From: Toxorhynchites rutilus septentrionalis
Taxonomy: Eukaryota; Arthropoda; Insecta; Diptera; Culicidae
Assembly (NCBI RefSeq): GCF_029784135.1
Contig: NC_073746.1
Location: forward strand, 103,618,515 to 103,682,514
Direction: 5' to 3'
DNA: 64,000 nt
A model generated the notes under the pieces. The model saw only the letters and a list, made by a program, of their open reading frames with translations, searched no databases and was not told the origin of the DNA. This document shows positions 10,546-25,349 of this stretch, one piece after another. The position numbers and the translations under genes were made by a program. Every line of letters starts with the position of its first letter. The first letter of the stretch is position 1.

Positions 10546-11341
10546 CAGGTCGGACTCGATTATATACAGACTCGATTATATGTGATTCGATTATATACAA
10601 TTTTGGACTCGATTATATACAGTTTGGAAATTTTTTTTTTAAATTTCAAATATGGCTTATTTCAAGAAGAAATGTAACCTTTCAACGTTAAGGTGAAGTT
10701 TAAGTGGCTATTACATGTACAGTGGGGGTAAAAATCGTAATTTTTGAACATTTGGCTTGAATTTTCACCAGGAATTGTTTATATCGATATTGCAGCCAAA
10801 TTATAAAAGATAGAAGCTGGACATCAAAGAACAAATTGTAGAGCGGGCAAAGACCTTCAATTTGATTGAAAGAAACAATCTAGTTTAATATAATTTTTTT
10901 GGATCAAATTAATAATAACACATTAAAAATTATAAACTTTTAATTTTTTTTTGCAGAGGCGAACCAGCAAATGAGAGCATCAGAATCGACTTCCGTAGCG
11001 TATTGTTTAATGTAGAGTCAGTTTGAGGCAACAGAGTCCGAAACAAAAAAAAATTATATATCTCTGTCATTGTTGAAATTCGAACATATGCGTAGGAGGA
11101 TTTTTTTCGTCAAATATGATCGACTATCACTTCCTGAGATAATCTGGATAAATTTATTTTTTTCATGTGAGAAAGGTGTCTTCTGTCTTTAAGGGGATGC
11201 ATCAAAAATCAAATTCCTCTTTTATTTTCAAAAAATGAAAAATACTTGCAAAAAAAAACAAATAAACAAATAAATTTTTTTTTGACTCGATTATATACAG
11301 TGAAAAGAAATCAAAAACTGTATATAATCGAGTCCGCGCTG
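10546..11341. mobile_element. MITE with CAGGTCGGACTCGATTATAT ends, TA-flanked
   Basis: The left end CAGGTCGGACTCGATTATAT begins after TA (10544-10545). The right end is the inverted match ATATAATCGAGTCCGCGCTG, followed by TA (11342-11343). The terminal repeat is about 24 bp with two differences. Extra copies of the ACTCGATTATATACAG motif repeat just inside both ends (10568, 10613, 11284). The interior has no frame. Relatives are at 56955-57158 and 32491. The TA duplication suggests Tc1/mariner-type mobilisation. Confidence 0.85.
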
Positions 11342-11347
11342 TATATA

Positions 11348-11993
11348 TTAGGGTGCCAATTAATGTATGGGAAAAAATCGACCCTGAAATTTCAAAAAGT
11401 TACCCTATACAAAATGTTCACCACCTCGAAAAAAAACCCTATGCCAAATTTCAGCTCAATCGGACTTAAGGGAGAGTGGCGCAAAGCGGTCAAAGTTTGA
11501 GTTTTTTGAAAATCGAGAAATCACCCATGGGGGGAGTAAAGGAAATCGGGGTTTTCGAAAATAAATGTTGATGCCCAACGTCTTAAAATGGCATGAAACG
11601 TCGAGATCTAGTGTCATCTCGAAAATTTTTTTTTTGTCAAAAATCGGCACTCTGGGACTTTTTTTTTCGGCATGCGAAACGAAAAGTATGGTTTATGGTG
11701 CCAATAAAAATAGTTATCTCGATTTTTCATTCGGAACTTGCTACGAAATGTTGATTTGCACATTAATATACCCTATGCAAAATATTAGCTCATTCGGACT
11801 TCATTTACTGGTGTCGCAGACGTTAAAATTGAGTTTTTTTTGAAAAATCACCGAAAATCGAATTTTTGAAAAAAAAATTTGGAGCCAAATGTCTTAAAAT
11901 TGCATTACTCGTCGGTGTTTTTTCGAGGTGGTGAACATTTTTTATCGGCTAACTTTTTGAAACTCGAGATGACCATTTTCATTGGCACCCTAA
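11348..11993. mobile_element. MITE with TTAGGGTGCCAAT ends
   Basis: TTAGGGTGCCAAT at 11348 and ATTGGCACCCTAA at 11981-11993 form perfect 13-bp terminal inverted repeats. An internal copy of the end (GGTGCCAATAAAAATAGTTA at 11698) and repeated TTCAGCTCAATCGGACTT-like segments indicate a partly duplicated structure. It abuts the MITE ending at 11341. A short, almost palindromic relative lies at 34629-34773. Confidence 0.8.
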
Positions 11994-12135
11994 TATATAC
12001 ATATTTAAGAAAAAAGGCTTCTCATTACAAAAAATATTGGCTCAAAATATCATTACCTAAAATCACAATTTTCACTATCATATGACCAGTTTAAATTACA
12101 ACTGATTAAGTGTATTCAATATCATTGATGTTTGG

Positions 12136-12617
12136 CGTGCTACACAAATTACGTAACGCTAAAAATGCGGTTTTTGGAACCTGCTAACTCCCGGGGAAGA
12201 GAAGCCATCCGATGTTCATCTCGGTTGTAAGCTCTGCGCCCTGGAGCATTTGTAGCAACGAATATTGCATCAAGATACAATTGATTGAAATGATGAATCG
12301 AAAATATCTATGATCTTTTTATACGTGGGTTCTCGTATGGTTCTCCATCCACATTAATTATAAATTATGAAGGGGCTTGATTATTCGTTGAGATCGAATA
12401 ATCACAAATCCAGACAGCTCGCACGCCCTTTTAAAATCGAGCACATGAGAGAAAATGCGATCCTTCGAACAGTGCCTTCATTTAGTCTCAGAATCGCTAG
12501 CTAGCTGTTGGAATTTTGTTATGTAACCTTTACGGCTACCCCCCTCTCCCCAATGTCACATTAAGTAACACAATCTCGACCACCACCCCAATTTTCGCGT
12601 TATGTAATTCGTGCACG
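12136..12617. mobile_element. MITE with CGTGCxxxCAAATTACGTAACGC ends
   Basis: The left end around ACACAAATTACGTAACGC and the right end around GCGTTATGTAATTCGTGCAC are an imperfect inverted pair about 480 bp apart. No coding frame is seen and no target duplication could be fixed. Confidence 0.6.
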
Positions 12618-12698
12618 ACGCCTTCCTTTCAAAAAATCGTATCTAGAAATGCAGATTTCTGATTAAAATATGATGTTTGACAAAGTTGTTGAAAAGGA

Positions 12699-12983
12699 GG
12701 TCTTCGTAGCCTAATTGCGTATCTGCTACTAAGCGAACGACCATGAGCTCATAACTCAGGGCCCTCAATTGACCATCTTTGTGTGTTATTCTAGCTACTA
12801 CGTCTACGTCCACTGTGGAATAGATTAAAATGTATATCGATAAGATAGGAATACTCTTACGCCTAAATGGCTACTGTGTAATATATAACAAAGTATCGTG
12901 AGATAAAATTTACACGAATAAATTCGGCTCTGTTACAGCTGAATTGCTAAATGAGCCTAATAAAATAAACTAAAGGAATAAAA
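12699..12983 (+). mobile_element. tRNA-headed SINE, copy 1
   Basis: The head GGTCTTCGTAGCCTAATTGC resembles a tRNA 5' half with an A-box-like TAGCCTAATTG. It is followed by a degraded T-arm region (GAGCTCATAACTC). The 3' end has CGGCTCTGTTACAGCTGAAT, GAGCCTAATAAAATAAAC and an A-rich tail. A target duplication AAAGTTGTTGAAAA (12682-12695) and AAAGTTGCTGAAAA (12984-12997) differs at one base, which confirms retrotransposition. The GGCTC...GAGCC...AATAAAC end mirrors the LINE 3' end at 2030-2060, suggesting that LINE supplies the machinery. Confidence 0.85.
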
Positions 12984-13204
12984 AAAGTTGCTGAAAAATA
13001 TTTAGCTATTTAGGAAAAATGACATTTTAAATGCACTCGATTAACACATTCTCCAATGAAAAATTACCTTTCTTGTCAAATTTCTTGATATCCCTGATAT
13101 CTTGAAAAGAACAGTTCATGCCTCAATAAAAAAAAAGATAAATTATTAGACAACAAGTTAATAATAGGAGCAACGGTAAGTTTCTTGGTTTTTTAAAAAA
13201 ATAA

Positions 13205-14045
13205 TGCTTTATTCTGCAAAAAGTGTTAAAAATTTAATATTCAATCGACCACCGCTATTCACAACTTTTTCACATCTTTCTGGCAATTCACGGATCCCTT
13301 TGCGGATATAGTCGCCCGGTTTGTCAGCTAACCACGAATCGATTGAATTATTGACTTCATCAAAAGTGGAGAATTGCTGGTCAACCAGGTCATGTTGCAT
13401 CGATCGAAAAAGGTAGTAATCGGACGGAGCAATGCCTGGAGACATGGGACCGGTGGGATAGGACCTCTCATTTCAGCGTTTCCATGTATGTTTTGACCGA
13501 TTTCGCGGCATGCGGCCGAGCATTGAGTGACCCCCTATATAGAAATCAAAGACATAGTCCTATGTCAAAAACCTTTCTTTTATGCTGTTGGAGCAGTTGT
13601 TCGCACGTGACAAAACGGCCTTCGACGTCTTGTGGCTTCAACTCATACGGCACTCAATGTCCTATCTTTCGGATCATTCCCATTGCTTTTAAACGATGGG
13701 ATATGGTTTGCTGAGCTACTCCAAGTGTATCTGCAAGTTCTTGTTGCGTTAGTGACGGATCTTGATCGAGTAAAGCCTCCAATTCTTCATCTTCAAATTT
13801 TTTGGCGGTCCGAAACGTTCTTCGTCTTCCAACTTAAAATTACCACTTTTAAACCGTGCAAACCACGTTCGCTCAGTTGGAGCATGGTCACAAAAATGCG
13901 ATGACTTTCCACAGATTTTTTCTTCATATTGAAGTAATGAGTAACACTCCCCACAAAAACACTCTCGTTGGTACGAAATTCGACATATTCGAAGGGGCAA
14001 AAAAATAGGTTGTTTACGCTTAAACTTTTTGACAAGACGCGCAAT
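13205..14045 (-). pseudogene. mariner (DD34D-type) transposase remnant
   Basis: Fragments in different minus-strand frames line up in order with mariner transposase. The N-terminal part covers about 13749-14000 (VESHRIF, then PTERTWFARFKSGNFK and DEERFGPPK). Next come the second helix-turn-helix and linker at about 13560-13750 (QTISHRLKAMGMIRKIGHWV). The C-terminus is at 13209-13445 (PGIAPSDYYLFRSMQHDL, then ELPERCEKVVNSGG). The catalytic core between about 13450 and 13560, with the first two aspartates, is missing, and there are several frameshifts and stops. No terminal repeats were found. Confidence 0.85.
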
Positions 14046-15637
14046 GGCAGTAGCTTTCCAACGAATGTCTGGAAATTTGATTCACTGGAATAATAATCAA
14101 GTTACGCCTTCACTAGTAAAACCGAAGAAACTTAACGGTACACCTAATACAATAAGAACATGAAAAAGTGGAAACTTACCATTATTAATGCTTGATGTTG
14201 ATATCTTATGGAGAATTGAAAATTTACATGTTATAATCAGTATCAGAAATTTCCTTATAAAACTTCATTCAAAGTGTTTGGTGGCTCATGGAATGGGTCT
14301 GTTAATGTGGATCGTAGTCTTCTCTGTGAGTTTTTGACTAGCTATAACAAATAATTCCGCGAAAAAGGGCAATCAAACACAATTCATCAAGCTCATCATA
14401 AAACTCGTACATAAGGTCAAAGACAGCTAAAGATAGTTGCAATGAACAAGGGACACCATACTAATGATGAAATTCGGAAATTGGCCAACACCTTCGAATT
14501 GAGTTGAGATTTCAACCAGCGTACGATTATGAGTTTGAGTCAATTTTCATACATTAGAACATACATTCGCCATTTTAGAGAAACCATTAAGCATTAACCA
14601 CATACCACGTGGACAACTTTAGAGGGGTAGGGGGTACGAAAATGTCCACGCTTGTCCACGGTGAGGGGGATGGGGGCACAGATAATGTCCACGTGGACAC
14701 GTTAAACCAATTTTTTTTAAATACATTCAGATCTGTTCAAATAAATGATATCTTTTCTGCATTTTCCGTCTATTTTGGGTACTCCTTATTTATCCATAAA
14801 ATGGTTATGTCGAATATTCTTCCATATCATCGAACTTCTTCACTGAAATATGTATTCTGCACTGAAATATGTATTCTGGAAGTTACATAACATTGTGCTA
14901 TCAAGCTTCCATTGGTAGTGGAGGATCTCTTTTTCAACTTCTTAGCTACGTCATATTTGAGTATAAACTGAACTCTGTGTTCTAAATCCAGGTCTACGTG
15001 ATAGTAAATTTGACATAGCGAACTGCTGATACATTTGTATCTGCAGAGTATATGTGGGATGTTAATAATATGATGAAATGACCGGAATATTATAGGATTT
15101 TCCAAACAATTTGTAAAGGACTTAGCGAAACGAGTGCGATCCAAATTTTATAATACCACCTCAAAAACAGAGTTCATATGCAGAACTCTGTACTAAAAGA
15201 AGCAGATTCAGTCCACCTTTTCTGATGGGTTGTACCCTCGTTTCCAAATATTTATCGAATTTTTGGCATTCATTTTGCGACGTTCTTTGACGTTAATGAC
15301 ATATTGATACAGCTGCGTTAGGTATGCTCAGCACCGGGATCAGTTTTTAAGGATCAATTTGTCCTACCGATCGAAAGATTGTGATGTTACAAATGAAATT
15401 TCCGTTAATAAACACATGTTATTACCACATTCGTGTTTTTTCCAGAGGGGCTTTGAATCTGGGATTAGATTACATATTCTGCACCACAGCCAAGAGGAAT
15501 CCCCTATCAATACGCTTTATGGAATAAAACATTCAAAATGTTGTTTTCTTTGTTCTCATTTTCGCTTCAACATATGAACTAGTATCTTGCAGTCAAAGTT
15601 TAGTAAAGAAGTATGCCTAAATTCATTGGTTGTTTCT
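14046..15637. other. Unassigned DNA with a GTCCACGTGGAC motif cluster
   Basis: No gene is supported. At 14605-14702 there are ACCACGTGGACAA, ATGTCCACGCTTGTCCACGG and ATGTCCACGTGGACACG around G-rich spacers. The same layout recurs at 17398-17500. Confidence 0.4.
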
Positions 15638-16172
15638 CAGGGGGTCTTCGTAGCCTAATTGGTTGCGTGTCCGCTACTAAGCGAACGATCATGAGCTCAT
15701 AGCTCAGGGCCCCTCAACTGACCATCTTAGTGTGTTATTCTAGCTACTATGTTCACGCAGCAATGATCATGTGTCGGTAATCCCAGTCCCTTACCGCTCA
15801 CATTTTCGGTCTGCTGCATCGATAATTGGCACTATTAATAACGCAACAAAGGAAGCCTCATATCAACAGTCCCGCTGTGAACAGCCCATCTGTGAACATT
15901 CGAACAATAGCAATATTCTTACGCCGAAAAAAGGCGACATGTGTTGTGCATCGAATGAATTAGGAATTCTCTTACGCCTGAATGGCTACTGTGTTATAGA
16001 TAAAATAAATGTTTATCGATAGATAGCAATACTCTTACGCCTCAAAATGATAACAATGTAATATACAACAAAAGTTATCTTAAGATAAAAAATGTACACG
16101 AATGAATTCGGCTCTGTTACAGCTGAATTGCTAAATGAGCCTAATAAAATAAACTGTTGGGATAAACAAAAA
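15638..16172 (+). mobile_element. tRNA-headed SINE, copy 2 (longer)
   Basis: A perfect 12-bp target duplication, TTGGTTGTTTCT at 15626-15637 and 16173-16184, bounds the insert. The head is GGTCTTCGTAGCCTAATTGG with A-box-like TAGCCTAATTGG and a B-box region reduced to GAGCTCATAGCTC. The body is about twice as long as copy 1 because ACTCTTACGCC-plus-ATGGCTACTGTG units are repeated (15969 and 16032). The tail is GAGCCTAATAAAATAAAC plus an A-rich stretch. Probably transcribed by Pol III when intact; B-box decay suggests it is not active now. Confidence 0.88.
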
Positions 16173-16184
16173 TTGGTTGTTTCT

Positions 16185-20327
<4,143 letters not shown>

Positions 20328-20434
20328 ATTTTTCGGCTCATTTGAAGTAATAAATCTGGATGCCATAACATGTGCTAAAATTTAACTTTGGGTGTAGATT
20401 TGTTTTGGAGATTTCAAGTATGCAAGTTGTTTAA

Positions 20435-20781
20435 GGCGGCTCGCACACCGCAGCAATAAGCAACTAGCAAACTGCAATACGCAATATACAACAGGCAACT
20501 TATTTTGTTGTTTTTCGCATACCAGAGCAATAAAAAACCCTGAAATTATGCAGACAATCGGCTTAATGTACGAAACTTGTCAAAATATGGGCGATAAGTT
20601 GCTCTTCAACCGACACGCCGTGTTGCTAGCGACATGTGTTGCTCTGTAAAGGCGACAGCGATATCGTATTGCGTCGGTGTGCGAGATCAACAAAATTAAA
20701 TGGAAAAATCCATTGGCGATAATATTGCTTATTGCATGTTAACAGTTGCTAGTTGCTTATTGCTCCGGTGTGCGAGCCGCC
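20435..20781. mobile_element. PIF/Harbinger-like MITE with TAA target duplication
   Basis: Terminal inverted repeats of about 37 bp begin GGCGGCTCGCACACCG and end CGGTGTGCGAGCCGCC. The inner parts, AGCAATAAGCAACTAGCAA and TTGCTAGTTGCTTATTGCT, also pair. TAA flanks both sides (20432-20434, 20782-20784), as for Harbinger-type elements. The 347-bp interior is non-coding. Confidence 0.88.
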
Positions 20782-20784
20782 TAA

Positions 20785-21423
20785 GTGGTCAATGTTTTTA
20801 CACCCACAATCTGAGACATGGTGAAATTCGTCATATCAAACACGAGTTTTGATATATTGTGTGTAAATTATATAGATTAGAACTAAGGTATCATGACCGC
20901 ATTGTAGACGAAGGTCTTGAAGTTATTTTAGATTATTTTAGAATTATTTTACGCAAAGGGCTACGACAAATGTAAGTCGACTGAATATCGCGAGTCCACG
21001 AATTTACATGAAGCATGAATCGAGCTCTGAATCGTTCGCTAAACAGAGTGCATGAACAAAAATTAAATACATTTACAAACACATACTTACACACATAATT
21101 GCAAGATCTGAATCAACAGTCTCGTAGCATTTAAAAAGACGGTTTGATAATTTCAAAGTATTATCTTAAGCCAAGACTAAACTGAGTGATCTTTTAAGTG
21201 TTATGTAGCCTAAGGCTTTTATGCACGCTACACAGAGTCTTCCCACCTGGTAAGGTATAAGTGTTCGAAATCTTCCATAATTTCGTTACATCTTCAATTT
21301 TTAGGTTATCATTTACTCTCTATAACTATCTGTTAAGCGTATGTTAAAATTTTAAAAGAACTCGCAATGTGTAGAATAAAGCCGTCAGCAGCAAGGACGT
21401 TGACTGAGACTGCAGCATGTCTT
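20785..21423. other. Unassigned AT-rich DNA
   Basis: I see nothing that can be supported here. Confidence 0.5.
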
Positions 21424-22522
21424 TTGATGTACGATTACGTCTTTCGGGAACATATTGGGGTACAAATTGAAAATCGAGAATCGAGTACATCGCGAAAATT
21501 GTCCAATTTCAAACGCTTATTGCTCAGTCATTTCATGATGGATTGATGAAATTTTTGCTTCAATCTATTTCGGCACTCCATAACAATTTTTTACATTGAA
21601 TAAAATAATATGCATCATTAAACTAACTATCAAACAATTGAAAAATCTCCACCCCTATCCTAACGGAAATACCCACTTCTGATTGGTCGAAATTGACGAC
21701 ACATGCGGCGTGGAAATCGGCATAGCAAATTTATGGAAGTAGGGGGAGCTTTTGCTTCCGCCGAGATGTGTTCCCAAACAGAGACATCAAAACCAAGCTG
21801 CCTGATGGAAATCGACATTGCAAATGCATGAAAGTCGGGGGCATTTTTATATTGCAAGTAAGAATACGAATAATTCTAGCAAATAAAATTTAAATTTGGT
21901 ACTTTTATGTTGGTTGCTACGTGAAACTCCATATCAATGTCCGATCGTGTATTGTGAAAAATTTAGCACAAGGGTAGGTGTAAAATTGTATACGATAGCC
22001 GTTGTGTTAACCCTTTCCCGTACAACATAGAGTCTCACTACATATAGTACATATAGTATTAGGTGTACATATAGTATTAAGTATTGTTATTCCAATTAAA
22101 ATTCGCATTGGGTTGAATAAACAATCAGAAAGTAAAAATTATAAAAGAAAATTACCTTTCCCGTTTCAAATATATTTTCGCTATATTAAAGTAACATGTT
22201 TTTACTGATAAGAAAAATTGATAATTGTGTTCGGTATTAATAATTATCTTATATTACATTGGTGAATTTTTTGACGTAGGACTACGTCTTTCATTTCTAT
22301 ACCGGGGTGTAAAATCAAAGTTTCGAAAACGAAAGCGTTACGCCGGAGACCGAGATTTTGAGCGTTAATAACTCCTAAACAACTGAACGAAATGGTATGA
22401 TAAACACTTCATTCGAAAGATAAAATGTCTACGCGTTATATACTTGTTACTTTTTGATCCAAAAACTTGTTTCAATAGTCTTAAAATTGCTTTCAAAACA
22501 GGCTATTGAAATCACCAATCGG

Positions 22523-22559
22523 TATATAAGCGAGCGGCGCTCGGAAATCCACTCAGTTC
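22523..22559 (+). promoter_or_regulatory. Core promoter: TATA box plus initiator
   Basis: TATATAAG at 22523-22530 is followed by TCAGTTC at 22553-22559, which fits the arthropod initiator TCAKTY. The presumed start A is 22555, 32 bases from the TATA start, which is canonical spacing. The 5' part of the element upstream is AT-rich and the first kilobase downstream has no long frame. A short frame starts at the ATG at 22618. Confidence 0.6.
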
Positions 22560-22754
22560 TAATTGAACAGCGATTGGAGCATGTTGTCGCTGTTGCGGTG
22601 AAGCTCTTTATTTATCATGAAAGCGCGGATGAACGGTGTCACCAAGAGCCTGTTTGTGCACCCTAGGCCAGAAGGGAATCTATCAGGAGGAGAGTGATGC
22701 CACAAACGGTTCCCTGGGAAGACATCGCTACACACACATACACGCGCGGCTATT

Positions 22755-24135
22755 AACAGGTGGTTATCGAGTTGGCATTAACCACTGGTGGGCTTCCAGT
22801 ATCGAGGAAAATGTGGAAATAACTAATCGTTACTGAAAATAATCTGCCAGTTCCTCTGGGAATTTTCAAAATATATTCATGTGAAAGAGTTAAATTGAAT
22901 GTTTTCTATCCATGTAACACTGTGACCAAATATGTTTCAATCAAGTGCTATTAACAGATGGTTATCGAGTTAGCATTAACCACTGGTGGGCTTCCAGTAT
23001 CGAGGAAAATGTGGAAATATCTAATCGTTACTGAAAATAATCTGCCAGTTCCTTTGGGAATTTTCAAAATATATTCATGTGAAAGAGTTGAATTGAATGT
23101 TTTCTATCCATGTAACACTGTGACCAAATACATTTGGTTTTGTGGTTTTTCAATCAATCGCAATTAACAGGATTGCTTCAGAAGATTATTCTTCCCCATC
23201 AGTAGGATATTTCCGTATCCAATATTGTATGCGTCAGCAATCGATTATTGCTCAGTCGCCGAAAGTTCCGAGCTCAGAGAGTTCATTCCCCTCTAGTTTG
23301 CCTTCCAAATTGCCATCGTAAACCACACCTTCTCTCGATTCAATCACACACAAAAAGCATACTTAAGCGATATTCTGGTGGTGAGACACATTCATTTTTT
23401 GTGAGGACATCGACAAGACAACATCGTTGCCTAACGTGCTGGAGGAGGTGGACGGCGAAGGATCGACACATACACGCGCAGAACTCTTTCCGTTAGGATG
23501 CCATTCAGCATCGGGAAAGTTCCGGAAAGATCTAATCATTGCTGGAAAATAATCTGCCAGTTCCTCTGGGAATTTTCAAAATATATTCATGTGAAAGAGT
23601 TTAATTGAATGTTTTCTATCCATGTAACACTGTGACCAAATATATTTCAATCAAGTGCTATTAACAGGTGGTTATCGAGTTGGCATCGAGTTGGTGGGCT
23701 TCCAGTATCGAGGAAAATGTGGAAATAACTAATCGTTACTGAAAATAATCTGCCAGTTCCTCTGGGAATTTTCAAAATATATTCATGTGAAAGAGTTTAA
23801 TTGAATGTTTTCTATCCATGTAACACTGTGACCAAATATGTTTCAATCAAGTGCTATTAACAGATGGTTATCGAGTTAGCATTAACCACTGGTGGGCTTC
23901 CAGTATCGAGGAAAATGTGGAAATATCTAATCGTTACTGAAAATAATCTGCCAGTTCCTCTGGGAATTTGAAATTACATTCATGTGAAAGAGTTTATTTT
24001 AATGTTTTCTATCCATGAAACACTGTGACCAAATACATTTGGTTTTGTGATTTTTCAATCAATCGCAATTAACAGGATAGCTTCTGAAGATTATTCTTCC
24101 CCATCAGTAGGATATTTCCGTATCCAATATTGGAT
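22755..24135 (+). repeat. Tandem array, about 197-bp unit
   Basis: Units begin near GGTTATCGAGTT at 22762, 22960, 23668 and 23864, with a partial unit at about 23540. Each carries CTTCCAGTATCGAGGAAAAT, AATCTGCCAGTTCCTCTGGG and TTCTATCCATGTAACACTGT. A larger block ending in CCCCATCAGTAGGATATTTC occurs twice (23197, 24100), so a multi-unit segment was itself duplicated. Confidence 0.9.
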
Positions 24136-24499
24136 GCATAAAACCTTGTGGCTCCAACGTAACGCTCTCGTTTTCGAAGTTCTCCAAATATTCATTCATT
24201 CAGAATGAATTCAGATTCAACTTCAAACAAATGATCTCTAAATCAACGATAGTCCTACGTCACCCTTGCGGTTATACCATAGATATAACCCACTTCCTGT
24301 TTTTTCTTTATATCATCAATACATATCACAAGAGGCATCTCGGATTATAGGATTATAGAGGGCGGTTCTCATCATATCTCGTTCCACTTCGGTATCCTTT
24401 ATCTGAAACGCACCATCCAACGACTGTTTATCATCCTTCTGTCATCATCACCCGTTAAACACTGGTGGAATGAACAAATACCCAACATCCAAACAAAAC

Positions 24500-24535
24500 G
24501 GCCCTTTTCAAGTCCACCTAAACATTATCAAAGAG
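24500..24535 (+). terminator. Histone-type 3' stem-loop, decayed, with AAAGAG element
   Basis: GGCCCTTTTCAAGTCC at 24500-24515 is the copy-2 version of the stem-loop at 2942. Two changes in the 3' arm break the stem. AAAGAG, the core of the animal histone downstream element, lies at 24530-24535, 15 bases downstream. Confidence 0.6.
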
Positions 24536-24659
24536 TTTAACGATGTAATTATCCAAAATCAACAGATAACCTAACGGAATCCTACGTCAATTATGTGGTC
24601 GTGTCTCGGACACAACCCTCCTGTGACTTTTTTCAAAAAAGTTCAAAATCAATATGCTG

Positions 24660-24707
24660 CAAATATCGTAACATTATGCTACGTCAATTATGCGGCCGTG
24701 TATCGGA
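24660..24707 (+). repeat. Extra copy of the right-end module
   Basis: GCTACGTCAATTATGCGGCC (24679) is followed by a hairpin-like GTGTATCGGACACAACC. It sits 80 bp after the copy-2 end, as if the end had been duplicated or a second element is nested here. Confidence 0.6.
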
Positions 24708-25166
24708 CACAACCCTTCAACATTTTGAAACCAAATTTATGCGATGACGTAACGGTATCGGGACCGTAAGGAACATTTTATTTTTTATTGACATAGAACT
24801 ACGTCTTTCATTAAGGGTGCCAAATCAGAAAACAGGTCACGTTTTTATGAAATAAAGTTAACGTTAATAACTATTTTTGCCGCGAATGGATTGTAGCGAT
24901 TTACATACTAAACGAATCGGAAATTACTTAAGATTTGTTTAATATGCTATACATTAGAATCCCCTGGTTTGTAAATGGTTAAAATTCATGAAAACTTTAG
25001 GCGTTTCCATTTTCCCATACATTTGTTCTGTCTATTTGTGTGCTTCCCGAACAGAGCTGTGAATAACGAGCAACTTATCGACGACCAACGAAGGGGAAAT
25101 CGTAGGATTTGAAGTCGCCGTGAACAAAGGAAAAGTAGAAGAATGAAGGGGAATATTTGCCTTGAG

Positions 25167-25202
25167 TATAAACAGTGGATCTCGCTGAGGCAAACTTTCA
25201 TT
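25167..25202 (+). promoter_or_regulatory. Core promoter in left arm: TATA box plus initiator
   Basis: TATAAACA begins at 25167 and TCATTC, matching TCAKTY, at 25198-25203. The start A at 25200 is 33 bases from the TATA start. The same promoter is conserved inverted in the right arm at about 29030-29075. No ATG occurs between this start and 25350. Confidence 0.55.
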
Positions 25203-25349
25203 CGGCATCGGACTATTGAGCAATCCAGTTCACTTTGCTTTCGTTGCGCTTCGATCTAAGATTGGACTCCACCAGTGGTAACCCAACTTGGATATCGTCG
25301 TTTGCTTTTTCTTCCCGCGTCATAAATTAGACGTTTCGCGTAGTGTGTG

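Larger units (their letters stand above)
22271..24299 (+). mobile_element. 2-kb nested element with promoter and tandem array
   Basis: The left end is TTGACGTAGGACTACGTCTT at 22271. The right end is AGTCCTACGTCA (24251-24262), a GCGG link, a hairpin with arms GGTTATA / TATAACC (24270-24290) and CACTTCCTG. Copy 1 of the host repeat runs through this point unbroken (about 2745), so the boundaries come from a related empty site as well as the ends. From left to right it contains a TATA/Inr promoter (22523), a leader, and an array of about 197-bp units. It encodes no long protein and must be non-autonomous. Confidence 0.7.
21424..24640 (+). mobile_element. Histone-stem-loop repeat, copy 2, interrupted
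   Basis: A degraded left end, TTGATGTACGATTACGTCTTTC at about 21424, resembles TTGACGTAGGACTACGTCTT seen elsewhere. The right end has CCTACGTCAA (24581) and the hairpin GGTCGTGTC / GACACAACC at 24597-24617. Blocks from 21690 onward align with copy 1 at 2078-3098. The alignment breaks at 22270 and resumes at about 24300, where a 2-kb element is inserted. Without that insert the element is about 1.2 kb. No protein-coding frame is present. The stem-loop is decayed (24500). Confidence 0.65.

Noticed and set aside
12699..12770. tRNA gene call at the SINE heads
   Set aside because: Only an A-box-like half is kept; the T arm is degraded and the acceptor stem cannot form.
22735..24135. CRISPR-like repeats
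   Set aside because: Units are about 197 bp without short spacers; this is a eukaryotic tandem array.
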